Assembly: GCA_023394615.1 (NCBI GenBank)
Contig: JAEXAI010000002.1
Coordinates: 1-64,000 of the forward strand
Direction: 5' to 3'
DNA from: Actinomycetes bacterium
GTDB taxonomy: Bacteria; Actinomycetota; Coriobacteriia; Coriobacteriales; Eggerthellaceae
DNA length: 64,000 nt
Shown: piece after piece, positions 54,201 through 63,007 of the stretch
Layout of the letters: each line of letters begins with the position of its first letter
How positions within the stretch are numbered: position 1 is the first letter of the stretch
Program-made: the position numbers and the translations under genes
The notes under the pieces: generated by a model
What the model was told of the DNA's origin: nothing
The model's database searches: none
Seen by the model: the letters and a program-made list of their open reading frames with translations, nothing else

Positions 54201-55637
54201 TTAGATAGCTATCACGCCTGTGGCAACAAACACTAAGGCAAGCACGCCAAGTGCGCTGATGGTGCCGATTCCGGCAATCTCGCCCTTGGTCAGTTTCAGG
54301 CCTTCGCTTTTGCGCGCAGAGGCATAGACGAAGAATCCGGGAATATATCCGACGCACGTGAGCAAGAGGAAGGACCAACCGTTGAACAGAACGCCGATTA
54401 CCTGGAACGCGACAGCGATGATGCCGATGATGAGCTGGGCGGTGTTCTTGTTCAAGGCGGAGTGCTTAACTTGGTAAGCTGCTGCGAGGGCCCACGTAAC
54501 CACGATGGCTACCGTGCACATGCTGAAGGCGAAGTTGTATGCGTCTTGACTGAACATGGTGATAATCAGGAACACTTGTGTGCAGATGGCAACCAAGATC
54601 AGGCTGAACTGCGGGGAGTTCTTGTCGTTGAGCTTGCCCCATGATGCGGGGAGCAATTTGTGGTCTGCCATTTCGCCAGTGGTCTCTGCAGGTAGAATCG
54701 TGAATGAGAGCCAAGCGCCGGCGACGGATATCAAAATGGCGATACTGATAAAGGCGCCGCCCCAGCCAGGAGCCATCTGATCGAACACGTAGAGCATGGC
54801 AGGCTTGTCAAGTGCTGCGATTTCCGTATAAGGCATGAAGCCGTACGGCAGAACGGATGCGGCGATGTAGATGACCAACAGGCAGACAAGGCCGATGACC
54901 GTTGCTTTGCCGGCATCGCTTTTCTTTTCGGCGCGAGAAGACACTACAGAGGCGCCCTCGATGCCGATGAATACCCACATCATGATAATGATGCAGTTGA
55001 AGACCTGTTCGCTGATGCTGCCGAGCGAAACTGCGTCTTCGCCTGCGCTTCCGGCTGCGACGGCGTTGTTGTAGAGCGTGCCCCAGAAGTCTGCCGTGAA
55101 TACTCCTCCGTTAAACATGATGATTGCGAAAATCACGAAGACGCCGATGGAGGCGACCTTTGCGACCATGACGATAGCGTTCAAGAAGGAAGCGCTCTCG
55201 ACGCCACGGATAACCAAAAGGGTGAGCAACCACATGAATACCGATGAGATGATGATGCAGGGCAGGGTATTGCCGTCAACAGAGAGGAAGTCGGGGAAAA
55301 AGTACGCTGCTGTCGACATCATCATAGTGGCGAAGGCGACATTGCCCAACCATGCTGAAAGCCAATAGCCCCAGCCTGAAATGAAACCGGCGAACGAGCC
55401 GAATCCTTCTTCTGCGTAACTGAATATGCCGTGAAGGTTCGGGCACTTTTCACCTAAGTTGTTCAAAGACAGGGCCAAAGCCAAAAATCCCACACCTACG
55501 ACGAGCCAGGCTACCAGTGCGCCGCCAGGGCTCGCAACTTGTGCCAACTGACCAGTCAGAGCGAAAACGCCGGAGCCGATGCACGAACCGATTACCATTC
55601 CGATCAGGCCGAATAAACCTATTTTTTTCTTGTCCAT
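54201..55637 (-). CDS. arcD: Arginine/ornithine (basic amino acid) antiporter, APC family
   Basis: A 478-residue transporter with about 12-13 helices. It begins KKIGLFGLIGMVIGSCIGSGVF, the APC-family substrate loop (GSGVF), and the GVESASFLNAIVMVAKV and WVFIGIEGASVVSSRA segments fit the arginine-ornithine/lysine antiporter branch. It should import arginine in exchange for ornithine, supplying the deiminase encoded upstream. ATG 55637 follows GGGAAAAGAA. Genes for ornithine carbamoyltransferase and carbamate kinase are not adjacent. Confidence 0.88.
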   Translation of the reverse strand: MDKKKIGLFGLIGMVIGSCIGSGVFALTGQLAQVASPGGALVAWLVVGVGFLALALSLNNLGEKCPNLHGIFSYAEEGFGSFAGFISGWGYWLSAWLGNVAFATMMMSTAAYFFPDFLSVDGNTLPCIIISSVFMWLLTLLVIRGVESASFLNAIVMVAKVASIGVFVIFAIIMFNGGVFTADFWGTLYNNAVAAGSAGEDAVSLGSISEQVFNCIIIMMWVFIGIEGASVVSSRAEKKSDAGKATVIGLVCLLVIYIAASVLPYGFMPYTEIAALDKPAMLYVFDQMAPGWGGAFISIAILISVAGAWLSFTILPAETTGEMADHKLLPASWGKLNDKNSPQFSLILVAICTQVFLIITMFSQDAYNFAFSMCTVAIVVTWALAAAYQVKHSALNKNTAQLIIGIIAVAFQVIGVLFNGWSFLLLTCVGYIPGFFVYASARKSEGLKLTKGEIAGIGTISALGVLALVFVATGVIAI

Positions 55638-55659
55638 TTCTTTTCCCTTAAGTTGATGA

Positions 55660-55705
55660 GGCACGACGGTGATGTACTGCAACCAGTGCACGCCGTCGTC
55701 GTGCC
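55660..55705. promoter_or_regulatory. Stem-loop upstream of the antiporter gene
   Basis: GGCACGACG (55660-55668) and CGTCGTGCC (55697-55705) enclose 28 nt. It lies between the arcA terminator-like hairpin and the antiporter ribosome site, so it may tune the relative expression of the two genes. Confidence 0.5.
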
Positions 55706-55720
55706 TTGTCCAATGGAGAA

Positions 55721-55746
55721 CCCTGCTGCGGTATTTCGCAGCAGGG
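55721..55746 (-). terminator. Terminator-like hairpin after arcA
   Basis: Perfect 10-bp arms CCCTGCTGCG (55721-55730) and CGCAGCAGGG (55737-55746), 6-nt loop. On the minus strand it comes right after the arcA stop and is followed by TTCTCC. Possibly a partial terminator between arcA and the antiporter gene. Confidence 0.6.
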
Positions 55747-55758
55747 TGATGGTGATAG

Positions 55759-56979
55759 CTAGTCTTCGCGCCAGATAGGCATAGACATGCAGCGTGGGCC
55801 GCCACGGCCGCGTGAGAGCTCAGCGGAGGGAATGACGACTAGGTTCAGCCCCTTCTTGTCAAGCAGTTCATTGGTGACGCTGTTTCGTTGGTAGACGCAA
55901 ATGGTTCCCGGAGAAATGCAGAGAGTGTTCGATCCGTCGTTCCATTGTTCGCGTTCGGCTGCGATGCGATCGCCGCCACCGCAGGGAATGAGCTCGACTT
56001 CAGTGCCGACGTACTTGGAGAGTATGTCTTTCAGAGGAGCGTTGGTTTCGCGGACTTCGAATTGCCCTGTTTCCTCTGAAGTGATCTCAAAAACAGTGAG
56101 CGGTCCCATGATGCCCGGATGAATGGTGAATTTGTTCGTGTCGATTTGCGTGAATACCGTATCGAGGTGCATAAACGCACGGTTGTTAGGGATATCGAAA
56201 GCCAAAATAGTGTCGACGGGGCTGGTCTCATCGTCGAAGATGCTATGCGCGATGCTGTCGATGGCGTCGGGTTCTGTGCGCTGGGAAATGCCGATGGCCA
56301 ATACGTGCTCATTGATGTTCAGAATATCACCGCCTTCAATGTGGAAGGAATTGTAGCGGCTGTAATACAGAGGAGTTTCTTTGAACTCGGGATGGTTCGC
56401 AAAGATGTATTCGCCGTAGATGGTCTCGCGATTTCGCGTGACGGAATACATACGGTTCAGCGAGATGCCGGTGCCAATCATCGCAAACGGGTCGCGTGTG
56501 AAATACAAGTTCGGCATTGGCTTGATAACCATCTTGGAGGCATCTGAAACCAAGTCGACCAACGATTTCGTTTTGTCGGTATGCAGCTCCTGAAGGTTGA
56601 TGCCCTCCATGGTCTTCATGACCAGTTCTTTGGGGTCGCTGTAATTCGACTCAAGGTAATCGTAGATAACGTTCGTATAATGCTCGGTGTGGATGTCACC
56701 TTCCAGTATCCACTGGCGAATGAACTTGTCGCGTAGATTCGCATCGTTGCGAATGACGTCGGCCATCAGATCTTCCAAGTACACTACCTCAACGCTATTG
56801 TCGCGAAGAGATTGCGCGAAGAAATCATGCTCCTCCTGGGCTACTTCGAGGAACGGGATGTCGTCGAACAACAACTCTTCAAGCGTGTTCGGCGTCAGGT
56901 TCAGAAGTTCCTTGCCAGGACGATGTAGAATCACCTTCTTTAAAGGTTTGATTTCGCTTTTAACGTTTACGCCAGACAT
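55759..56979 (-). CDS. arcA: Arginine deiminase
   Basis: A 406-residue enzyme hydrolysing arginine to citrulline and ammonia, the first step of the arginine deiminase energy route. It shows the guanidino-modifying-enzyme motifs NLYFTRDPFAMIG, YNSFHIEGGDIL, FMHLDTVFTQID and the catalytic Cys397 in RGRGGPRCMSMP. ATG 56979 has GGAGGG 6 nt before it; an in-frame TTG lies two codons upstream. Transcribed with the antiporter and divergent from a LuxR-type regulator. Confidence 0.97.
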   Translation of the reverse strand: MSGVNVKSEIKPLKKVILHRPGKELLNLTPNTLEELLFDDIPFLEVAQEEHDFFAQSLRDNSVEVVYLEDLMADVIRNDANLRDKFIRQWILEGDIHTEHYTNVIYDYLESNYSDPKELVMKTMEGINLQELHTDKTKSLVDLVSDASKMVIKPMPNLYFTRDPFAMIGTGISLNRMYSVTRNRETIYGEYIFANHPEFKETPLYYSRYNSFHIEGGDILNINEHVLAIGISQRTEPDAIDSIAHSIFDDETSPVDTILAFDIPNNRAFMHLDTVFTQIDTNKFTIHPGIMGPLTVFEITSEETGQFEVRETNAPLKDILSKYVGTEVELIPCGGGDRIAAEREQWNDGSNTLCISPGTICVYQRNSVTNELLDKKGLNLVVIPSAELSRGRGGPRCMSMPIWRED

Positions 56980-57097
56980 GGACAACCCTCCTTTTCTGAG
57001 CGGTTCGCGATGTGCGAATCGGCTCTTGTCGGTGCGGAGGGCCCACTATGCCATCCGCATGGTGCGGACTATGCATCCTAAAACGAGTTTTGATAAG

Positions 57098-57168
57098 GGT
57101 TAATCGATGTCTAAGCGGGTTCAAAAGACGGTTAAAAGGTACGAAAAAAATTAGTACCGGATTAAACC
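57098..57168. promoter_or_regulatory. Candidate operator in the arcA/LuxR divergent region
   Basis: Repeated GGTTAA-type half-sites: GGTTAA (57098), GGTTCAAAA (57118), GGTTAAAAGGTAC (57130-57142) and its inverse GTACCGGATTAAACC (57154-57168). The last two form a large dyad. Located between arcA and its divergent regulator, it is a plausible binding region for the latter; this is inference. Confidence 0.55.
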
Positions 57169-57277
57169 GCTGTTGGGGGCTTTTTGTGCCGAATTTGCTT
57201 TATAGTGAAGCTGCGTATGAGAGAAGTTTCAACAGGGTCGTGTGCGGATTTCAGGGGCATTACCAATAGGAGGAACT

Positions 57278-58243
57278 TTGCTTTTCGTATTGTTCTACTA
57301 CACCTTGCTTTTATTGCTTGTCACTATTCTCGCTTCAGCTCTGTGCCTTTCGGTGTATGTCGTATCGAGGCGCAGAACAATGCTGTTTGCCTGTCTTGTT
57401 TTCCTCTTCTATTTCTTCGATATCGCATTGGTGTTCCAGAACGATTTTCTAGCTACGTCCGATTTGTCACCGGATGCCCTCTACGTCCTCGTCGTTTCTT
57501 TGGCTGCTATCGTGACAGGGTTGGGCTTCATCGGTTCTTTTTGGCTTCTTGTCTGCGACTATTGCGAAGAGAAACGGCGCTGGATTATTATTGGATTGCC
57601 CGCATTGTTCGTCGTGACCAGTTTGATTGCCTTCTTTTTCCCCAAAGGTGATTTTCGGAGTTTCCTGCTCTATACTCCACGCGAGCTTTTTTTGTTTGGG
57701 ATACTGGTTTATCTCGCGCTGTATTACCGCACGTTGAAAAACCCCTTGAAAAAGGACCAGTTGAAAAGCTACTGGGGCTTTTATACGTTCTTTTGGGTAA
57801 TGGGCGCGCTTGTGCTTCTTGAGGATGCGTGCTATTTCCTTATATTTGATTCCGCGCAGATAGAATTCGGGCCGCGATCATTATCGATTGATCGAAACTT
57901 CTCAGAGAATATCCTCATGCTGTTCTGCGTTTTCTTCTCGTGTCGCAAAGCGCTCAACCTATTGTCTTTGCGCTTCAACCATCCACAGGAATACGCTGAT
58001 AATCAGGCGCAAAAAGAAGGCTTCAATCGTGATGAAATCGCCTTGTACGGTGAGCGCTACAACCTTTCGAGGCGTGAGTGCGATGTGCTGGCCTTTGTGA
58101 TGGCCGGTAAGGACAACCAAAATATCGCATCTTTGATGAATCTCTCGCCGAGCACAATCAAGGTTCATGTCCATAGCATTTTACAGAAAACGGGTCAAGC
58201 AAACCGTAAATCGCTTATTCAGGATTTCTGGAAAACATACTAA
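57278..58243 (+). CDS. LuxR-family regulator with seven-helix-like membrane domain
   Basis: A 321-residue protein: about seven hydrophobic helices (residues 1-235), a linker, then a LuxR helix-turn-helix (YNLSRRECDVLAFVMAG, LSPSTIKVHVHSILQKTG). TTG 57278 is chosen because AGGAGG at 57268-57273 sits just before it; GTG 57242 would precede that site. Shorter than the 12-helix regulators in the window. Divergent from arcA, so probably the regulator of arginine catabolism. Confidence 0.88.
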   Translation: MLFVLFYYTLLLLLVTILASALCLSVYVVSRRRTMLFACLVFLFYFFDIALVFQNDFLATSDLSPDALYVLVVSLAAIVTGLGFIGSFWLLVCDYCEEKRRWIIIGLPALFVVTSLIAFFFPKGDFRSFLLYTPRELFLFGILVYLALYYRTLKNPLKKDQLKSYWGFYTFFWVMGALVLLEDACYFLIFDSAQIEFGPRSLSIDRNFSENILMLFCVFFSCRKALNLLSLRFNHPQEYADNQAQKEGFNRDEIALYGERYNLSRRECDVLAFVMAGKDNQNIASLMNLSPSTIKVHVHSILQKTGQANRKSLIQDFWKTY

Positions 58244-58466
58244 GGCTCAGATGCTGCTTTAAAAGAATCATTTGAATCTCCAACCACGCCCTTTGAAAAT
58301 TGCAAACGGGTTGCGCCACGAATTGCACTAAAATGTGACAAAGCACATCGAATCGTTCAATAAAATCGAGCAGGCGGCAAAAAGAGCAGTGTCGTCGCTT
58401 GCATAATCGACAGTACTCCTGTTTTTCGATGAGCAGACATCCGAACTATCTGCGAAAGGACAGATT

Positions 58467-59375
58467 ATGGTTCAAATTCTTGTGCTGCTTTTAGTGATTG
58501 CGCTGGTGATAAGGGGAATATCGTATGTGTATCATACGGTATCGGCGCGATCAATGAGTGGCAAACGCTTCAAAGAAGCGGTAGAAAACGGTGAACTGAC
58601 ACCTGAGCTGGCCGATGAGGCGAAGCGATATTACGTTGAAAGTGAAATAAAGGAAGTCAAAAAGACTCGCAAGCTGACACGTGGGGAACGCCAAGAAGTC
58701 AAACTTGCCGAACAGAAGCTCCGAAACGACTATCTGGAAAACTTCAACGTCGGTATATACCAGCTCATTTACATATTCGTAATCGCTAGTGTTCTGGGCT
58801 TGATCCTCGAAGAAGTCTGGATGTATTTGAACTTCGGCATCAAGGAGAGCCGCGTCGGTTTGGCGTGGGGGCCGTTTTCGCCCTTGTACGGTTTTGGCGC
58901 ATGTTTGCTGACCGTGGTGCTATGGAAGCTGCGCAAGCATCCGGCTTGGCAGATATTTTTGCTGTCAGCGTTTCTGGGAACGGCGTTGGAGCAGGTCACT
59001 GGCATGGGAATGGAGTACCTTGCACATGCGGAATCATGGAACTATCTGAGCCTGCCTGACCATATTACGCAATGGACGGCTTGGCGATTCGTCATCATAT
59101 GGGGCTTTTTGGGTCTTGTGTGGGTGCGTGTCATTTTGCCCGAACTGCTGTATTTCATCGGCAGAGCGTGCGGTGGTAAAGGCCGTATAGTCGCAGTTAG
59201 TTTACTTGCGGTATTTTTGGCGGCTGATATCGTGGTTACGGTTACGTGTTTTGCACGCAACACTGAACGCGCTGAGGGTATACCGCCGCATAACTCCTTC
59301 GAATCATGGATCGATCAGCACTATGACGAGCAATTCATAAACGAAAGGTTCGAAAACCTGACCGTTGAACAGTAG
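58467..59375 (+). CDS. CmpB-type putative ABC transporter permease (PF06541-like)
   Basis: A 302-residue membrane protein: N-terminal helix, a charged region (about 30-90, KEVKKTRKLTRGERQEVKLAEQ), then about five helices with LAWGPFSPLYGFGA and FLGTALEQVTGMGMEYL, hallmarks of the family annotated as type IV ABC transporter CmpB. No partner ATPase is nearby, so the transporter label is doubtful. GAAAGGA precedes ATG 58467. The 223 bp upstream contain a possible -10 but nothing else clear. Confidence 0.82.
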   Translation: MVQILVLLLVIALVIRGISYVYHTVSARSMSGKRFKEAVENGELTPELADEAKRYYVESEIKEVKKTRKLTRGERQEVKLAEQKLRNDYLENFNVGIYQLIYIFVIASVLGLILEEVWMYLNFGIKESRVGLAWGPFSPLYGFGACLLTVVLWKLRKHPAWQIFLLSAFLGTALEQVTGMGMEYLAHAESWNYLSLPDHITQWTAWRFVIIWGFLGLVWVRVILPELLYFIGRACGGKGRIVAVSLLAVFLAADIVVTVTCFARNTERAEGIPPHNSFESWIDQHYDEQFINERFENLTVEQ

Positions 59376-59400
59376 TAACGGCAACGAAGATACGATTGCG

Positions 59401-59431
59401 GCCCCAAGCGATACGATTCGCTTGGGGCTTT
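59401..59431 (+). terminator. Rho-independent terminator after the CmpB-like gene
   Basis: GCCCCAAGCGA (59401-59411), 6-nt loop, TCGCTTGGGGC (59418-59428), then TTT. Confidence 0.85.
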
Positions 59432-59582
59432 CCGTTCACGGGGCGATTTCGCAGCATGTCGCAGCGCATTCGAAGCGGTGATCCGACTCGGTGATTCGCG
59501 CTTGGTAGTCAAACCGTCACCAAGCTGTGTTCTTCATTCCTGCGTTGTTGAACTAAAATTCGCACTGGTGAAAGGATGAAGA

Positions 59583-60344
59583 ATGAAAACCGCAGTATCG
59601 ATTATCTGGAAGTTCGCAATCTGTGCAGTCGCATCAGTGGGTGTGCTCATGCAAACGGGCATCATTGGCGGCGGCATATTGAATCTAGGCACGCTCAATT
59701 ATTTCACCGTATTGTCGAATTTGCTTGTGGCGTTTTATTTCCTCGTGGATGCGGTATGGATGCTGAACCACTTGGGTAAAGCCAAGCGCGGCGGGGAATG
59801 GCAGATCAAGTTCAAACACGCAGTGCTCATGTGTATAGTGCTGACTGGCGTAATCGCAAATACGCTGATTGCAGGTCAGTTCAGCAATCAAACGGGCGCG
59901 ATGGCGACGTCGATGATGCTTTTGCATATATGCACACCCGTCATGGCTGTGCTGGATTGGATCTTGTTCGAGCGCAAAGGCCAGATTCGACCCGGCGAGC
60001 CGTTTGTTTGGATGGTGCTGCCTTTGTTGTACTTCGCGTACGTGATGGTGGCGGTCGGGGTGTTCGGATTCGATTTCAGCCCTTTGCAGACCGGGTCGCG
60101 CTATCCGTACCCGTTCATCGACTTGGACGCTTTGGGCATACAACAATTGCTCGCGAACGTTGGTCTGATTGCAGTCGCGTTTCTGGTTGTTGGATACGTT
60201 GTGTTCGTGGTCGATCGTATGTGGGCTTTCATTGCCAAGAAGCGTACCGCGAAGCCGACTGCGAAGGGTTCTGGCAAAAATGCGGCAGGGTCCGAAACGA
60301 AAACGTCGAGCGAGAATGGGACGGAACCCGAAGCGAAGGCGTAG
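59583..60344 (+). CDS. Pr6Pr-like integral membrane protein
   Basis: A 253-residue protein with six or seven hydrophobic helices. It resembles the Pr6Pr family: NLGTLNYFTVLSNLLVAFYF early on, LLHICTPVMAVLDWILFERKG in the middle and RYPYPFIDLDALG before the last helix. The C-terminal about 30 residues are Lys/Ser/Gly-rich. AAAGGA precedes ATG 59583. Function of the family is not established. Confidence 0.82.
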   Translation: MKTAVSIIWKFAICAVASVGVLMQTGIIGGGILNLGTLNYFTVLSNLLVAFYFLVDAVWMLNHLGKAKRGGEWQIKFKHAVLMCIVLTGVIANTLIAGQFSNQTGAMATSMMLLHICTPVMAVLDWILFERKGQIRPGEPFVWMVLPLLYFAYVMVAVGVFGFDFSPLQTGSRYPYPFIDLDALGIQQLLANVGLIAVAFLVVGYVVFVVDRMWAFIAKKRTAKPTAKGSGKNAAGSETKTSSENGTEPEAKA

Positions 60345-60389
60345 GCGACGTGGTATTCTATTTTGCATCGTTTGCGGAAAGGTTTTTAT

Positions 60390-61379
60390 ATGCTGGCAAA
60401 ACGTATTTGCGACGCCCCTGAGATTTACCTGATAGAGGTGCCGTTCAAAAATATTTGCACCCATGCGACCAATTGCTATCTGCTGCGCAGCGGCGATGAC
60501 TCGCTGTTGGTCGATACGGGTGCATGGTCCGAAGAAGGCGCAGAAGTGCTTTTATCGGCCATCGACGAGATCGGTATCGATCGTAGCCGCATGCAGTGTT
60601 TTCTGACGCATCTGCATTTGGACCACGCCGGATTGGTGGATCAGGCTGTTTTGCCGGATCAACCCGTCTTCTTGAGTCTGAAAGACTACGATGCCACCTG
60701 TCGCCCGCAAACCACTTCCAGCTTCGCGTCTATGCGTGATAAGTTTCTGCATGATGGCGTGCTGACTGCCGATGCTTCGGCATTCGCCCGCTTTTCATTG
60801 GAGCCCCAGCCCTTCGATCCCGATGCGCATGAGATTCGATACGTCGAAGACGACGATACGATCACGGTAGGCGATTGCCACCTGCGCGTGGTGGCCACGC
60901 CGGGGCACACCTGCGGGCATTTGTCGCTCTTTGAGCCGCAATCGGGAATCCTGTTCGGCGGGGACCATATCCTGTACGTGATGTCCCCGGGAATCGGCCT
61001 TTCGCTCGATGACGACAATGCCATGAGGCTCTATTTGGCCAGCTTGCAGAAGGTGCGCGATTTGGGGATGCAGCGTTTGCTGGTGGCCCACGGCCCTGAG
61101 CGCGATGACTTCATCGAACGCATCGATTGGCTGCGCGCACATCACGAAGAGCGTCTGAAAGAAGCCTATGACATCGTATGCAAGCAGCCGGGCATTACCG
61201 CCAGCGCTGCCATCAAGAAGATAAAGTGGAACGTACCGTTCCAGAATTGGGAAGACATCTCGCTAATCCAGCGTTGGTGCATCATGGTGGAGGGCGGCAC
61301 CATCATGGACTACCTGCTTGAAACGGGGCACGTGCGCAAAGAACTTGCGTACGGCCACGACGAATACTTCCCGATCTAG
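60390..61379 (+). CDS. Metallo-beta-lactamase fold hydrolase
   Basis: A 329-residue MBL-fold hydrolase with the metal motif THLHLDHAG, VDTGAW early on, ATPGHTCGHLSLF and FGGDHIL as further ligands, and a C-terminal helical domain (about 240-320) like those of the glyoxalase II / LACTB2-like group. ATG 60390 follows GGAAAGG; an in-frame codon at 60363 lies before it. Substrate unknown (thioester or RNA are the family options). Confidence 0.88.
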   Translation: MLAKRICDAPEIYLIEVPFKNICTHATNCYLLRSGDDSLLVDTGAWSEEGAEVLLSAIDEIGIDRSRMQCFLTHLHLDHAGLVDQAVLPDQPVFLSLKDYDATCRPQTTSSFASMRDKFLHDGVLTADASAFARFSLEPQPFDPDAHEIRYVEDDDTITVGDCHLRVVATPGHTCGHLSLFEPQSGILFGGDHILYVMSPGIGLSLDDDNAMRLYLASLQKVRDLGMQRLLVAHGPERDDFIERIDWLRAHHEERLKEAYDIVCKQPGITASAAIKKIKWNVPFQNWEDISLIQRWCIMVEGGTIMDYLLETGHVRKELAYGHDEYFPI

Positions 61380-61504
61380 CGCGTCTGTGGTCCGACTCGA
61401 TAAGCCAAGAACCTGCCGTGCTACCGTCAGGGTGTGCTAGGTTCGATTTCTTCGCGCAGCCAATGTGTTGTTTGGTCAGGTGTGGTCGCGCGAAGACGTT
61501 CGGT

Positions 61505-62980
61505 TTAGTTCGAGGGAACGCTCCTGCCGCAGCAATTCTTGTATTTCTTCCCGCTCCCACACGGGCAGGGATCGTTTCTGCCCACTTTCCTGATGCTGCC
61601 ATCTTCGTTGTAAAACAATTTGCGACCGGTAGTTTTCTGAAAAAGCTCATCCGGCTTCCAGCCGTTATTCTCCCAGAGTGGTAGACCGTTCGATAAGCGC
61701 GCGACTAGGTTCAGGAGCGTTTTCGTACCGTCAAGATCCAAGACGACTCCGCTGTCGGAAAGGTAGTTCATATAATCGCCGATTTTGTATCCACCATGGG
61801 TCATATCGATCAGCTCTTCGATGATGCGGTCGGCGAAATAGTAGTCGTTTTCGCCATCGGGAACGTGCGCATCCAAGAATTTGATGAGCGCCATCGATGC
61901 GGGCTCTTTGCAGGCCCACTCCAGATAGGTTTGGTTCTCCAGCATCTCATCAGTGGGAAAAAATGCGGGTTTGCCCTGTTGGGATTTTAGAAAGTAATCG
62001 ACGATTTTGGGTTTTTTCCCTTCGTAGATCCACCCAACTTCGGCGGCTTCCCGCGATCTGATGGAATAGTCGGAATCCTTCGGTATTTGCTGCTTTGAAA
62101 GCTCCTGGAACATTTCCTCTGCGATATCATCATGCAAAAGGTAATTCTTTTCTTCAACCGTCAAGATTCGGAAGAAGCAAGTGTCCTCATCGGGTGGCAG
62201 CAGAGCGCGCATTGCCTCTTCGAAGGTTGGGCCGTCGGGAAAACGTCGTTCGAATTCGTCGAGCGCATCGTCCAAATCGACTATTCCGCAAAGTTCGACG
62301 GAGAAGTTCAGAAAGTGTATGAAGCCATCGACTTCTTGAATAAGATGGCCGATGGAATCGAAATCGGTTTCATCGCATATTGACATAACTTGATCGGGAA
62401 TCGCGAAGGTGAAGACGCCGTTGGATTTGAAAAGTCGTATGAGAAACGGGTCTGTTGGGGGAAGGCCGCAGGGTAGCGACATAGCTGATTCTTCTACGCT
62501 CAGCACTCCTCCCTGTTCGTAGACGTATCGAAACGCCTTGAATTCGCCGAGCCTCATATCCGAGATGCTCTCCTCGATGAATGGGAAAAGCTCATCGTTG
62601 GAAGAGGCAATCAAATCAGCCAAGTCGTCTTTTTTGAGCGACGAATACTTTTTAATTTCCAGAGCTGAGGCGAAATCTGTTAAAAAGTCTTTCTTGAAAG
62701 CCCGCAGCAGTTTCCTCAAATCTCGCTCGACCGGCCCTTTGTCGGCGGCTTCGTTAAGCATTTCAAGCAAGTGCGGCACTATATCGAAGTCTTTATGCAT
62801 CTGCTCGTTTATAAGCGCTTCGCGCTCTTCGTTGCCAAGGCTCGCGAGAATCCCTCTGTGAACGCCTACGTCATCAAGACCGATGATCTGATTCGACGTT
62901 ACATCTGAAGATGAGAAGATATCCGACTCCGATGCCCATTCATCGCTGGGGAAGGGTATTGCGTTATTGTAGCGCTCCAT
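61505..62980 (-). CDS. SEC-C zinc-motif protein
   Basis: A 491-residue soluble acidic protein ending with a SEC-C zinc motif (NDPCPCGSGKKYKNCC), the same small domain found at the C-terminus of SecA. The middle contains SSLKKDDLADLIASS (Rho-N or SAP-like) and a winged-helix-like region. The role of such proteins is unclear; SEC-C often mediates contacts with ribosomes or other proteins. ATG 62980 follows AAAGG. Located 27 bp downstream of a LuxR regulator on the same strand, so probably co-transcribed. The 125-bp gap with the convergent MBL gene has only a weak GAACCT/AGGTTC stem (61409-61444). Confidence 0.85.
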   Translation of the reverse strand: MERYNNAIPFPSDEWASESDIFSSSDVTSNQIIGLDDVGVHRGILASLGNEEREALINEQMHKDFDIVPHLLEMLNEAADKGPVERDLRKLLRAFKKDFLTDFASALEIKKYSSLKKDDLADLIASSNDELFPFIEESISDMRLGEFKAFRYVYEQGGVLSVEESAMSLPCGLPPTDPFLIRLFKSNGVFTFAIPDQVMSICDETDFDSIGHLIQEVDGFIHFLNFSVELCGIVDLDDALDEFERRFPDGPTFEEAMRALLPPDEDTCFFRILTVEEKNYLLHDDIAEEMFQELSKQQIPKDSDYSIRSREAAEVGWIYEGKKPKIVDYFLKSQQGKPAFFPTDEMLENQTYLEWACKEPASMALIKFLDAHVPDGENDYYFADRIIEELIDMTHGGYKIGDYMNYLSDSGVVLDLDGTKTLLNLVARLSNGLPLWENNGWKPDELFQKTTGRKLFYNEDGSIRKVGRNDPCPCGSGKKYKNCCGRSVPSN

Positions 62981-63007
62981 GTCTGGCCTTTCTTTGCGGC
63001 AGTCCAT

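Noticed and set aside
54201..56979. A full arginine deiminase operon (with arcB and arcC)
   Set aside because: Only the deiminase and antiporter genes are here; the genes on either side are unrelated, so the remaining enzymes must be elsewhere or absent.
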